Shown here piece by piece: positions 52,541 through 63,677 of a DNA stretch of 64,000 nt. Numbering within the stretch: the stretch's first letter is position 1; the number at the start of each line of letters is the position of its first letter. The DNA lies in NCBI GenBank assembly GCA_037953745.1, contig JBAKBP010007173.1, positions 38,557 through 102,556 on the forward strand. The letters are read 5' to 3'. The DNA is from Lithodes maja (taxonomy: Eukaryota > Arthropoda > Malacostraca > Decapoda > Lithodidae). The notes under the pieces were generated by a model. It made no database searches. It saw nothing but the letters and a program-made list of their open reading frames with translations, and was not told where the DNA came from. The translations under genes and the position numbers were made by a program.

Positions 52541-52622
52541 GGATGGGGCCACATTAGGGGTGCCACCAAATGCACCAGACGGCCCAGTGCCAGAGGATGG
52601 GGCCACATTAGGGGTGCCACCA
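52541..52622. repeat. 54-bp direct duplication
   Basis: A 28-bp block starting GGATGGGGCCACATTAGG occurs at 52541-52568 and 52595-52622 (period 54 bp). It lies in sequence between the foldback element and the Tigger relic. No function suggested. Confidence 0.6.
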
Positions 52623-52635
52623 GACACACCAGACT

Positions 52636-53160
52636 TCCCAGCCCCGGTTATTCCTCTTGCAAAATTGCTGTGTCTCCTTCACGAAAGGGCCATCAAACCA
52701 GTCTATGCAAATCTTCCCATCCATCCACGCTGTTTCATTATTGGCCCAGTAGAAGTCCAGTTTGACCATGTCATTATTCTTGTAGCACCTAGGTCTTGCA
52801 GCACATTAAATAGCCACCATAGGTAGTATATGGGTGCCGGTTGCATTGCACGCCATCAATAGGGTTATTCTATCTTTGGCTGGTTTGAAGCCATGTGCCG
52901 ACTTTTCTTCTGATGAAATATAGGTTCCGTCAGGTATCTCTTTCCACATGAGACCAGTTTTATCACAGTTGTAAACCTGGTCCATCTTGTAGCCACCTTC
53001 CTCCACATTCTTCATAAATTAATTGGGGTATTTCTTTGCAGTTTCAGTATCGGCACTCCCTTTCTCGCCACTGATTTTCAAATGGTGAATTTTTTCCCAA
53101 CTCTTGAACATACTGAACCACCCTTTGATGTATTAAAGCTAGACACTTCCTTATAACATT
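52636..53160 (-). pseudogene. Tigger/Jerky-type (pogo) transposase relic
   Basis: Minus-strand frames with LKISGEKGSADTETAKKYPN, then a TAA, DQVYNCDKTGLMWKEIPDG (the first catalytic Asp region, C-D-x-T-G), GFKPAKDRITLLMACNATG and, in another phase, CYKNNDMVKLDF and KICIDWFDGPFVKE. Typical DDE domain of the CENP-B/Tigger group. At least two frame breaks. The N-terminal DNA-binding part and the last Asp region are missing. Confidence 0.75.
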
Positions 53161-53189
53161 TAAGTTTGTCATTGTACACCCTGGCCGTT

Positions 53190-55561
53190 TCACAAATTAT
53201 TTCTGCCAAAAGAATTATTTACAATGCTAAAAATCGCATTAAGGACCTGGTCCTCGAACAAGTGTGTAACACTGACAATCCCAATAGGATCTTCAACCTA
53301 GCTAGGCGAGTTAAAAATGACAGTAGGTGAACAGTGTGTTAGAAACGATAATGGGAAGATTGTGTATGCAGAAAATGAAATCAGAGAAGCATGGAAGGCA
53401 CACTATGAACGATTGTTAAATGTAGAGTTTGAATGGGATATGGAACAGCTTAGTATCGAAAAAACAATATCTGGGCCCCCTCCTTTGATAGCACCAGCTG
53501 TAGTGAGCGACGCAATCAATAAAATGAAGGACGGTAAAGCTCCAGGTTGCTCTGACATTGTCGCCGAGATGATAAAAGCTTCAGGGGAGACTGGTGTTGT
53601 TTTTGTTGTTGCTGTTCCCCAAGCTGCCTGGCCGAACAGCCCCAAGGCCCCAAGCAAGGCCATAACCGAGCGCCCCCACAGAACCCCCCTGCCGACCACA
53701 ATAAAGCCTGGGTGACCGAAGCCACTCCATGGCGGGGAGCTAAGGAGGATGCGGAAACGCCCGGGAAACCAAAGCCCCACCCAGGGCCCTGTGCCCCTCA
53801 GCAATTATGAAGAGAAAGTTGAGGGGCAAAGGAAAAATGTGACGCTTTGGCTTCCAATCTTGGTAGATTGGGAGGTCAATCCACGGAAGAGACGCCGTCA
53901 CTTGAGATCTAGAAAATATATAAGTAAAAGGAAAAGTCAGAGTAAGCTATGGGTATGGCAGAGATCGCTCAGTTCTCACTCTGATAGACCAGCCCATCAC
54001 CAAGACTGGTGTAGACTTAGTTACTGAGTTAATAAACACCATTATTAAGGATGAGAAAATCCCAGAGAATTGGCTCAAAAGTGTGATAGTGAATATATAA
54101 AAAGGAAAAGGGGATGCGCTAGATAGAGGAAATTATAGGGGCCTGAAAATGCTTGACCAAATCATGAAGGTCTGTGAGAGAGTCCTTGAGGGTTTGATCA
54201 GGCAAAGCATCTCTATTGATGATATGCAGTTTGGTTTTATGCCAGGACGGGGTACAACCGATGCTATCTTCATAGTCAGGCAGATACAGGAAAGATACTT
54301 ATTAAAAGGCAAGGATCTTTACTTTGTGTTTGTAGACCTGGAGAAGGCCTTTGATAGGGTGCCTAGAGATGTTGTGCAGTGGGCTATGAGAAAACTTGGT
54401 GTGGAAGAGTGGCTGGTGCGTGTGATAATGGAGATGTATGAGGATTCGCGAAGTGCGGTGAGGGTGAAGGGTATACTGAGTGATGAGTTCGCAGTCCGTG
54501 TTGGAGTCCATCAGGGTTCAGTGTTAAGCCCCCTCCTCTTTATTATGGTCTTGGAGGCACTGTCTAGAGTTTTTAGAGGTGGACTCCCGTTGGAACTGTT
54601 TTATGCAGACGATATAGTCCTAATAGCTGACAGTGTGCAAGATGCTGAGGCCAAATTCAGAGAGTGGAGAGAGGGCATGGCGAGCAAGGGTTTAAGAGTC
54701 AATATTAACAAAACCAAGGTTATCCATTGTAGATTAAGATGAGGCAATGTGGAAAAGAGTGGTGCATACCCATGTGCAGTGTGTGGAAAGGGAGTGGGCG
54801 CTAACTCAATTCAATGTAGCATCTGTCGATGTTGGGTACGCCATGGGAGTAAGAACTGTAGTAGAATAAAGGGACCCCTGCCGAAGGATAAGTCAGAAAT
54901 AGAGAAATTTGAGTGCGTAGTGTGCAAAGGCGAGCTTGTGTTAAGTGATGATCCTGTGGCTGTGAATTTTGGAAATGAGTCTTTGGAGCTGGTGAACAAG
55001 TTTTGTTACCTAGGAGATACCATTTCTGCCGGTGGTGGGGCCGAGGCTGCCACTGTTGCTAGAATTAGGTGTGGCTGGGGGAAGTTCAGAGAACTGATGC
55101 CAATCCTGACCATGAAAATAATGCCTCTCCCCCTGAAGGGAAAGGTGTATGCCTCATGTGTTAGAAGTGCAATGACGTATGCCTCAGAAACATGGGCCGT
55201 TAAAGTAGAGGATGTCAACAGAATGGAGCGTAATGAGATGAGAATGGTGAGATGGATGTGTGGGGCCAGGCTACAGGATAGAATAACAAATGTTGAGCTG
55301 AGGAGACGTTTAGGTATAAAGAGTATTAGCGAGGTGATACGTACAAGTAAACTGGGATGGTATGGACATGTGGAGAGAATGGATGAACAAAATTGGGTGA
55401 AAAAATGCAGGTCTGTGATTGTGGAGGGAGCTGCACCAAGGGGTGGACCGAGGAAGACCTGGGATCGGACTATATGTGCCGATCTCAAATCCAAGAACTT
55501 GACAAGTGAAGCAGCCCTTAACAGGGTTGCCTGGAATGCCGCCATTAGGACAAGAGACTGA
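53190..55561 (+). pseudogene. LINE RT with internal zinc-ribbon segment, broken
   Basis: Decayed non-LTR RT. Pieces: KDGKAPGCSDIVAEMI before the retroposon at 53598-54002; DEKIPENWLKSVIVNI then a stop; GRGTTDAIFIVRQIQE; VFVDLEKAFDRVPRDV; GVHQGSVLSPLLF; FYADDIVLIAD. A TGA at 54740-54742 interrupts the frame, which then continues with a Cys-rich segment (CAVCGKGVG, CSICRCWV, CVVCKGE) and a C-terminal RT tail (FCYLGDTISAGGGAE, SAMTYASETWAV, GWYGHVERM) to 55561. The Cys-rich insert between RT and tail marks a distinct LINE family whose name I cannot give with certainty. Confidence 0.82.
53588..54012 (-). mobile_element. SINE-like retroposon with (CAA)n tail, copy 2
   Basis: 405-bp insert (53598-54002), reverse orientation, flanked by AGACTGGTGT (53588-53597, 54003-54012), inside a LINE RT gene that continues on both sides. 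The tail on the + strand is TTGTTTTTGTTGTTG. Sequence matches 39665-40076 with few substitutions. Confidence 0.8.
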
Positions 55562-55602
55562 AACTGCACTTATGTGTGGAACACTCGGTCTTAAAATGTT
55601 AT

Positions 55603-55630
55603 GTACTCACCTAATTGTACTCACCTAATT
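55603..55630 (-). repeat. CR1 3'-terminal tandem pair
   Basis: GTACTCACCTAATT twice on the + strand, i.e. AATTAGGTGAGTAC in the sense direction. Same position and related sequence as 3744-3773 and 62227-62254. Confidence 0.7.
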
Positions 55631-58472
55631 GTAGTATACAGGATTTGAGCCTAAGCTCGTGTTGTCCTGTCTCTCTCTCTACATTTATCCAATTTTGCTT
55701 TAAAAGTTTGGATATTTCTTGCTCCCACCACCTCCCCATCCAACTTATTCCAACACTCAATGCTTCTATACGGGAAGCTGAACTTTCTTACATCAGACTT
55801 ACATATAACTTTCCTCAACTTACAATCATGACCCCTGGTTCTTCCCTCGTCCCTCACCACAAAATCTCCCTTGTCGATCTTCTCAAAACCTTTCACACAC
55901 TTAAACATCATGATCATGTCACCTCTCTCTCTCCTCTCCCTCAGCGTTGGCAGCTTTAGCCTCTCCAATCTCTCCTCATAAGGCAGGTCTCTAAGGCTAG
56001 CTATCATCTTAGTGGCAACTCTCTGAACTCTTTCCAGTTTTTTATTATGTTTTATAAGGTGTGGAGACCACACCACTGCTGCATATTCCAGTCTTGGTCG
56101 TATTATTGTCCCTATTATTTTTGCTAACATTGCTTCATCTAAATAATTCAGAGCTATTCTCATGTTAGTCAACACTGCATAGGTTTCACCAGTTATTTTA
56201 TTTATATGCTGTTCAGGTGACAAGCTGTCTGCCACAACTACCCCTAGGTCTTTTGCTTTCACAGCTTTACTAATTATTTCATCTCCTATTTTATATCCCC
56301 AAGAAGGTCTATATTTACTTTTTCCCATCTCAAGAACCTGACACTTACTCGTGTTGAATTCCATTTTCCAAGTTTGACTCCACTCATATAACTTATCTAG
56401 GTCTCTCTGTAATTCTTCACAACTACTCCTACTTGTAATATGCTTCATTAATTTTGCATCATCAGCAAACATAGATATATATGAGCCTATTCCCATTTGA
56501 AGGTCGTTGATGAAAACCAAAAACATGATTGGGGCCAACACCGATCCTTGAGGCACTCCGCTTTTTACTCTTTTCCACAAGGAGAACTTTCCTTTTATTA
56601 CTGTTCGCATTTCCCTCCCAATTAAATAGTTTTCCATCCACTTTAATAATACTCCCTCAACCCGCCCCACAGTCCTGAGCTTCCACAACAATCTCTTATG
56701 AGGCACCTTATCAAATGCCTTCTTGAAATCTAAGTAAATACAATCTACCCACCCCTCCCTCCCTTGTACAATGTCAATTACCCTATCATAGTAACTCAAC
56801 AAATTTGTGGTACACGAATGACCTTTTCTGAACCCGAACTGCTTGCTTGAAATTATTTCCCTCTCCTCCAACATACCCACCCATCTTTTTCTAATAATCT
56901 TTTCACAAAGCTTGCATATAACACTCGTTAAGGATACCGGTCGATAATTTAGCGGGTCTTCTTTATTTCCACTTTTATATATTGGAGTTATATTTGCTTG
57001 TTTCCATTCTAAGGGAAGTTCCCCCTTGTTTAATGAGTGTTGAACAATATTAAAAATAGGTCTCACTAGTTGTTCAGAACATTCTCTTAATACCCATCCA
57101 GCAATGTTATCTGGGCCCATAGATTTTCTCACGTCCAATTCTTCCAACAATGATTTTAGTTCATCCTTGTTGACTTCTATCGACTCTAGTCCCTGTATCT
57201 CGTTCAATTCCACCACAGGTTCTACATAGTCATCCTCCTCCACAAACACGGATGTTAATGTATCATTCATAATTTCACACATACCCACTGTGTCTTCATA
57301 TAATTGACCCTCTACCCTAAGCTTTGTTATTTTGTCCTTTATTTTAGTTTTTCCGTTGATATAACTATAGAACAGTTTGGGTTCTTTATTACATTTGTTT
57401 ACTATATCTTTTTCAAAGTTCTTTTTCTCCTCTCTTATAGTCTTGACATAGTTGTTTCTAGCATTCTTATACTCATCCCATTTGTCCTCATGTGTCTCCT
57501 TCTCACTTTATTCCATGCAGAGTCCTTTTTGTTCTGGGCAATGTGACATCGCATGTTAAACCACTCTTTCTCCTTAGCCAGCTTTCTATCCTTAAATGTT
57601 GGTACATATTTATCTACCGCCTCCCTATAAATGTCTAGTAACATGGTGTATTTTACCTGAATATTCTGTTCTTGCTCAATAAATGACCAATCTGTATTTG
57701 CAAAGTATCCTCGTAATGATTCATAATCCGCCTTACTATAATTTAGTCTATATTCCCTATGTTCCTCCTCTCTGCCTTCCAGAAATTCCACTGTCAATTC
57801 AAATTCAATCACAGCATGATCGCTTTTTCCCATGGGACTCAAATATGTTAGGTTCTTTATTTCTTGGGGGTCTTTGGTGAATAATAAGTCAAGTCTTGAT
57901 GGTTCATCACCTCCTCTAAATCTTGTATTTTCCATAACGTGTTGTGTTAATAGATACCCCATTGTTAGTTCAAGAAATTTGCTACCCCAAGTATTTTCAT
58001 TTGAACCCGCATCCAAACATTCCCAATCCACCTCCCCGCAATTAAAGTCCCCTGCAAGAATAAGCCTATTTTTCCTTTTACAAATAATTTCTAACATACG
58101 CAAGGTTTCCAAAATTAATTCATTATATTCATCGTTGCTCCAAGATTTAGTCTTAGGAGGTAAATACATTGATACAATGTCCAATTTTGACCTATCATTA
58201 TCCTCAATTTCAACTGCTACCACTTCAGCAATGCTATCACCAAATTTTAATTCTTTAGCAGTAATTTTATTATCTACCATGATCAACACTCCTCCTCCTA
58301 GCTTTCCTAACCTGTCTCTTCTCCATGTACTGTATCCTGCACAACTAATTATATTTGTGTCTACCTCCTGGTTAAGCTTAGTTTCAGTCAAACATACTAC
58401 CCCGGGCCTCTCTCTCTTTACATATTCGTCAAACTCAATCTTTTTGGAAATTAACTCATCAATATTTGTATA

Positions 58473-60791
58473 CATGTGGAGAGTGAGCAGAGCGAGTTCT
58501 TTGACCTGAATGTTGGTTTGAAACAGGGGTGTGTGATGTCCCTGTGGTTGTTTACTGTATATATGGATGGAGTTATGAAAGAAATACTATCAAGAGCAGT
58601 GGATGTTGGTGTATCGCTGAAAAGGGAGGGAATTGAGTGGAAGCTACCTATACTGCTGTTTGCGGATGATACAGTTCTGATGAGTGATAATGAATGGGAG
58701 TTGCAGGGTCTGGTAAATGAGTTTGGAACAGTGTGCGAAAAACGGAATTTGAAGGTGTTGTTGTTGATGATGCTTTTATTTTATACTAGCCCACTGGGCC
58801 TAGGCCCTCTCAAGGCTAGTGGTGGAGGAGGTGGTACAGAGTTTAAAGTCACATATATGTCAGCAGTTATATGTCATTGTATAAATTTATCGCTCTCAGG
58901 AAGTGACGAATAGGGGTGAAATTGAAAGAGTCTGAGTCAGAGAGGATGCCATGTAATGAGGTGTTCAGCAAGAATCTCCGTCTTTCAGATGCATAGACGG
59001 GACAAATACAAAGAAAGTGAAAAACAGTCAATGATGTATGGCAATGTTGGCATTCAGGTGGTGGACCACGAGGGGTGGACATCAGGTAACCATGTGTGAG
59101 GCGCGTGTGGCCTAAACGTAATCTAGTTAATAGGGTTTGGTCTGCACGTGAACCATTAATTGAAGAGGGCCACAAGTGTATGTCATCTTAATGGAGCGAA
59201 GGTGGCCAGTTAATGGTTGCGCTCCCCACTCAACTCGCCAAGCATCATAAACATGGCGACGGAGGACAGGGAGCATATCCTCCGAACGCAGCAAAGTAGT
59301 AGAGGGTGTACCATGACACGCTTGCTTAGCGAGGAAGTCTGCACGCTCATTCCCGGGAATTCCTACATGCGCGGGGATCCAGCACAGTGTGATGAAACGA
59401 TTAGCGCACTGTAATTTGTGTATTGTGTGGATGATAGTCTTGACCAATGGGTCCTTGGGGGCAAATACACATAAGGCTTGCAGTGCACTCTTTGAGTCAC
59501 TACAGATAACGACCCGTGGAGAGTTCCTCGACAATGAAGAGATGGTGCTTAAAGCACCTTGAATAGCCCATAATTCAGCAGTGAAAACCGTGGAGTGATG
59601 GTGTAAGGTACTTTGAGACAAGCCATGGTCTGAGACTGCAGCGCAACCCATGGCATCCGCAGTTTTCGAGCCATCGGTGTAAATGAAAACAGCCGGGATG
59701 TGATCATCAAGATGTTGTAAAGCGAGATGTCGACGTTGAGATGGGGCTTGGGCATCAAGTTGATCTGCTAAGTGAAAGCAAACTGTAGGGTGTTTTAGGG
59801 TCCACGGAGTGATGTGACTAGGAGGGGGAGTTATGGGAGGAACGGTGATACTGTAAGTGGAGAGCAATTGGCGAGACAATAGTGGGAATGGCACTGGAAT
59901 GGTTGAACGATAGTTATCTGTGGAATGGAATAGTTCTAGTAGAGTTGGGTCATGACGGAGGCGAACAGCCGTACGCATGAGGACTAATCGACGGTGGTAG
60001 GCTAGAGGTAAGGTCCCAGCCTCACAGAGGATATTGGAGACACGAGAGGAACGGAATGCCCCCGGGAATTTGAAGGTAAATACGGGGAAGAGCAAGGTTA
60101 TGGTCTTCGAAAGGGGTGAAGTCACAGAGTGTGAGGTGAAGCTGAACGGTCAGGCTATGGAGATCGTCAACTCTTTTAAGTATCTGGGCAGTGTGTTGAG
60201 TAAAGATGGGACTATGGATGAAGAGGTGCGGGAGAGGGTACAACAGGGGAAGAGGGTTGTAGGAACGCTAAAAGCAGTAACAAGAAATAGGGTGGTCAGT
60301 ATGGAAGTGAAGAAGTCCTTGCATGACAGTGTGGTAATCCCGACACTGACTTACGGAAGCGAAGCATGGACGTTGGTTGAGAGACTCAGACCAAGAGTGA
60401 GAGCAGTGGAAATGAATTACTTAAGGAGTGCGTGCGGAATTACATGGAGGGATAGACAGACTAATGAGGAAGTAAGAAGGAGGTGTGGTGTGGAGGTAGA
60501 TGTGCTGGAAAGTGTGAAAAGGAACAACTTGAGATGGTTCGGCCATATGGAACGTATGGAAAGCGAGAGAATGACTAAGAGGGTGTACGAGAGCGAGGTG
60601 GAGGGACAGAGGGGGAGAGGTAGACCAAATATGAGGTGGAAGGATGAAGTGAGGAACTACATGAATGAAGGCGGTGCTGGTTGGGGGGAGGGGCGTCGAC
60701 TGACTGGGGACAGAGGTGCATGGGGGCGGTTCGTTCGTGGCCACCCCTTCGGGGATCACGGCGTCAGGCAATAGATAGATAGATAGATAGA
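58473..60791 (+). pseudogene. RTE-like LINE fragment inserted in the CR1 ORF2
   Basis: 5'-truncated copy nearly identical to 28816-29872 (here on +). The RT part before its own insertion ends VCEKRNLK (58758) and resumes at 60065, running to GDHGVRQ and the stop at 60774. It ends with a (TAGA)n tract (60770-60791). Motifs: GLKQGCVMS, LLFADDTVLM, RWFGHMERM. No clear target duplication found at the CR1 junctions. Confidence 0.85.
58744..60077 (-). mobile_element. I-clade LINE 3' fragment (RNase H) inside the RTE-like LINE
   Basis: 1308-bp insert (58757-60064) flanked by a 13-bp duplication GGAATTTGAAGGT (58744-58756, 60065-60077). The minus strand encodes the end of an RT, an RNase H domain (FIYTDGSKTADAMG, FTAELWAIQGAL, VVICSDSKSALQ, ITLCWIPAHVGIPGNERAD) and, in a shifted frame, a CCHC-like end (CQHCHTSLTVFHFLCICPVY). 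It terminates in a CATCAACAACAAC tail. RNase H in a LINE points to the I group. One frameshift near 59175. Confidence 0.85.
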
Positions 60792-60875
60792 ACTTAGCGT
60801 TTCCAGTATTTTCCCTATTTTTCTCGTCCCTGCCCGTTCCTTTCTTTTTTGTACGTATCCCTCCCAATTTATTTC

Positions 60876-61976
60876 CTAGCTTGTCTCCTCTTCTCTTGTC
60901 TCCACCTGGACTGTTTCTCGCTCCGTTTCCACCTCCCCTCCCTCTGCCTCCACTTGGACTGTTTCTCTCTCTATCTCCACCTCCCCTCTCTCTGCCTTCT
61001 CCCCCGTCACCCGCACCATCTCCCTTTCCCTCCCTACTTCGTCCCTTCGCTTTATATACCATTTCTTGAGTTTTCCCTCCCACACTCTCCAGAAAAACTT
61101 CTTTTTGTCTTCTTTCGTCCTTTCTCCATTCTTTACATTTGCCTCGGTTTGCAATTCTTTTCTTATGTTTCGATCCTCAATACTCATGTCTTTTCTAATT
61201 ATAATTTTCTTAAACTTGCTGGTCAAGTTAAGTCTCCATGTTACGTTCATTATTGCATCCACTGTTACCCTAGACCTAAACTGCACTCTCATTGGCCTTG
61301 TGTTTCCCTTACTATATTTACCCATTCTCCTAACTTCTTCAATATCATCTGTCCAGTTGTTTCCTTCTTCATCGACATGCTTGATCAATGTTTTTACCTT
61401 ATTAATTTCTTCCTTATCCCTAGCTTTCCTCTCAATAATGTGCTCCTCTATATCCCCAAATACAATAATACACTTATTTCTATCTATTGTTTCACGCAGG
61501 ACCTGTTCATTTCTCCTCATAGCCTTTACTACCACTGATTCTAAATCTTTATTTTCCCTTTCTGATTGTTTCTTTTGTTCCTCCATGATTTCCTTCATTG
61601 CCACTTCCTTCACTTTTCCTCCTTCGTCATTAACCCATTTATTGTGTTTCTCCTTAATCTCCTCCACATGTGTTTTCATTTCCTTGGTTTGCCCTTTGTA
61701 TTCTTCAAGTTGCAATCTTAAAGCTTCATTTTCGTCCCGGAGTTGCCCCATATGAGTTTGAATTTCTTTTAGGCTAGCCTGACTCAAATCTTGTCCAGGC
61801 TCGATGTCCCCAGCCTGAGCACCACATATTGAACATATAGCCTCAATCTGTGAACTAACACTCACCTTCCACTCCTGCATATCCTCCTTCCACCTTTTAA
61901 TGTCATTCAGCTCACGTATAATTTTCCCTAGAATGCCCTCGGTCTCACCGACTTCAAATCCATCAAAGTCAGCCAT
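60876..61976 (-). CDS. CR1 LINE ORF1 (nucleic-acid-binding, coiled coil)
   Basis: RNA-binding partner of ORF2. ATG at 61974-61976 (context ATATGG). 366 residues: residues 1-45 with Trp-rich helices, one CSIC motif at about 50, coiled coil about 70-165 (LRDENEALRLQLEEYKGQTK), an L1-ORF1-like RRM about 185-290 (NKCIIVFGDIEE, RPMRVQFRSRVTVDAI, KKIIIRKDMSIEDR) and a C-terminal acidic/basic repeat (ERETVQVE three times). Ends within the start of ORF2. Intact frame. Confidence 0.82.
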   Translation of the reverse strand: MADFDGFEVGETEGILGKIIRELNDIKRWKEDMQEWKVSVSSQIEAICSICGAQAGDIEPGQDLSQASLKEIQTHMGQLRDENEALRLQLEEYKGQTKEMKTHVEEIKEKHNKWVNDEGGKVKEVAMKEIMEEQKKQSERENKDLESVVVKAMRRNEQVLRETIDRNKCIIVFGDIEEHIIERKARDKEEINKVKTLIKHVDEEGNNWTDDIEEVRRMGKYSKGNTRPMRVQFRSRVTVDAIMNVTWRLNLTSKFKKIIIRKDMSIEDRNIRKELQTEANVKNGERTKEDKKKFFWRVWEGKLKKWYIKRRDEVGREREMVRVTGEKAERGEVEIERETVQVEAEGGEVETERETVQVETREEETS

Positions 61977-62226
61977 ATTTGTTTACATCCACTCGCATTC
62001 ACAATCGCTTGAATTATTTTTATCACTCGAAATATCCTCACTTGATTTTAATCTCAAATTATTTTAATACTGCATTATAATACAGGACAACACAAATATC
62101 CTTATACTCAAGTTTAGGTGAGTTTATTTGACGAGCGCTGTAAACAGCTTGCTAGATCAGCTGATTTTCGGGAGCGTGGGTGCGGAGGTGTTGTCTCGTC
62201 GGTGGTTCGTGTTGTCATGTATACAT
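61977..62226 (-). other. CR1 5' leader; no gene seen
   Basis: Between the ORF1 ATG and the 3' end of the next LINE. Contains GTAAACAGCTTGCTAGATCAGCTG. No promoter element recognised with confidence. Confidence 0.5.
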
Positions 62227-63677
62227 GTATTTACCTATTTGTATTTACCTATTTGTAGTTTACAGGAATTGAGCAGCGCTCGTGTTGTCCTGTCTTAGTT
62301 ACTTTATAATCAATCCATTTTACTTAGACAAGTATCGTAATGGATATTCCCAGTTCCCAGTATTTTGGACTAACATATCATAACTTATGTTGCCCTATTT
62401 CCATATTTACTTTTATCCAACCTAGATTTGAACATGTTAATGTTCCTCGCTCTCACCACCTCCTCCTCCAAGTTGTTCCAAGTCTCTATACTCCTATATG
62501 GGAAGCTGAATTTCTTTGTGTCCTTACGACATCTGCCCTTCCTCAGCTTAAACTCGTGCCCTCTTGTCCTTCCATTATCCCTCACGAATAGATCTTCCCT
62601 ATCTACTCGTTCCAAACTTTTTACTCCCTTGAACATCGTTATTAAGTCGCCTCGTTCCCTTCTCTCTTTCAAGGTAGGCAGTTGTAGTGTCTTAAGTCTT
62701 TCCTCATATGTCAACTCCTTCAATCTTGGGATCATCTTCGTTGCTATCCTTTGGACTTTCTCTAATTTGTTTATATGTTTTTTCAAATGTGGTGACCGTA
62801 TCACTGCTGCATATTCTAATCTTGGTTTTATCATAGTCATTATCAATTTTCTTAACATTTCTTCATCCAAATAGTTAAATGCCACTCTCATATATTTGTT
62901 ATTATTCCATATGCTCCTCCAATGATCATGTTAATATGCTTCTCCGGGGATAGATCATCTTGTATTATCACTCCAAGGTCCTTCTCATGCCGTGTTTTGC
63001 CGATTATTTCAATTCCTAATTTGTACACCCAGCTTGGCCTTATCTCACTTGTTCCCACTTCCAAAACATGACACTTTTCTGCATTGAAACTCATTTTCCA
63101 GGTTTGGCTCCATCTGTGCAACTCATCTAGGTCCTTTTGAAGATCCTGACAACTTTCTATACAGGTGACATTCTTCATGATCTTAGCGTCATCCGCAAAC
63201 ATATTCATATGACTATTCAAGTTTTCTGGCATGTCGTTTACATAAAGTAGGAACATTATCGGACCCAACACTGATCCCTGTGGTACTCCGCTCGTCACAC
63301 TCCTCCACTGTGAATATTCGTCTCATATCGTGGTCCTCATTTCTCTTCCTATTAAAAAGTTTTCCATCCATTTTAACATCCTACCATGTACACCTCCAAC
63401 AACCTGCAATTTCCACAATAACCTTTTGTGAGGCACCCTGTCAAAGGCCTTTTTCAGATCCAGGTAAACACAGTCAACCCATCCCTCTCTCTCCTGTGTA
63501 ACATCTACAACTCTGCTATAAAAGCTTAATAAATTAGATACACAAGATCTCCCTTCCCTGAATCCAAACTGTTTCTCGCTAAGCACCCCCTGTCCCTCAA
63601 TGAAGTGTGTCCACTTTTTCCTTATAATTTTCTCACAAATTTTACAAACAATGCTGGTGAGGGACACCGGTCTGTAG
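62227..63677 (-). pseudogene. CR1-like LINE RT, frameshifted, 5' part cut off
   Basis: The 3' end has a 14-bp tandem pair (62227-62254). The RT lies in three frames: 63667-63323 (PVSLTSIVCKICEK-like start, LKKAFDRVPHKRLLWKL), 63298-62888 (TSGVPQGSVLGP, MFADDAKIM) and 62891-62385 (IKPRLEYAAV, KLEKVQRIATKM). Breaks near 63310 and 62890. At its 5' side the frame is interrupted at the TTAA of 63678-63681 by a piggyBac-type end, right before the N-Y-R-P-V-S motif. Confidence 0.82.

Larger units (their letters stand above)
55651..61083 (-). pseudogene. CR1 ORF2 (endonuclease/RT), split and frameshifted
   Basis: The N-terminal 90-odd residues (61083-60795) are Gly/Arg/Lys-rich and overlap the ORF1 end in another frame. 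After the 58473-60791 insertion the endonuclease follows: MYTNIDELISKK, GVVCLTETKL, ILAGDFNCGEVDWE, PMGKSDHAVIEFEL. A 1-nt loss near 57500 ends this frame at 57435. The RT continues in the next frame: SMGPDNIAGWVL, VSLTSVICK, FKKAFDKVPHKRLLWKL, KSGVPQGSVLAP, MFADDAKLMK, ending RECSEQ-type CR1 tail motifs (WNKLDGEVVGARNI) at 55651. All RT catalytic residues are present. Confidence 0.85.
55600..62226 (-). mobile_element. CR1 LINE with both ORFs, interrupted by an RTE-like LINE
   Basis: Reading from 62226 down: 5' leader, ORF1 (61976-60876), ORF2 (61083 down to about 55651) and a 3' end with two copies of a 14-bp unit (55603-55630). About 4.3 kb of CR1 sequence plus 2.3 kb of inserted LINEs (58473-60791). 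One frameshift apart from the insertion. One of the more complete LINEs in the window. Confidence 0.85.

Noticed and set aside
58473..60791. Target-site duplication for the RTE-like insertion in CR1
   Set aside because: Comparing AAGTT and CATGTATAC at the two junctions gives no convincing repeat.
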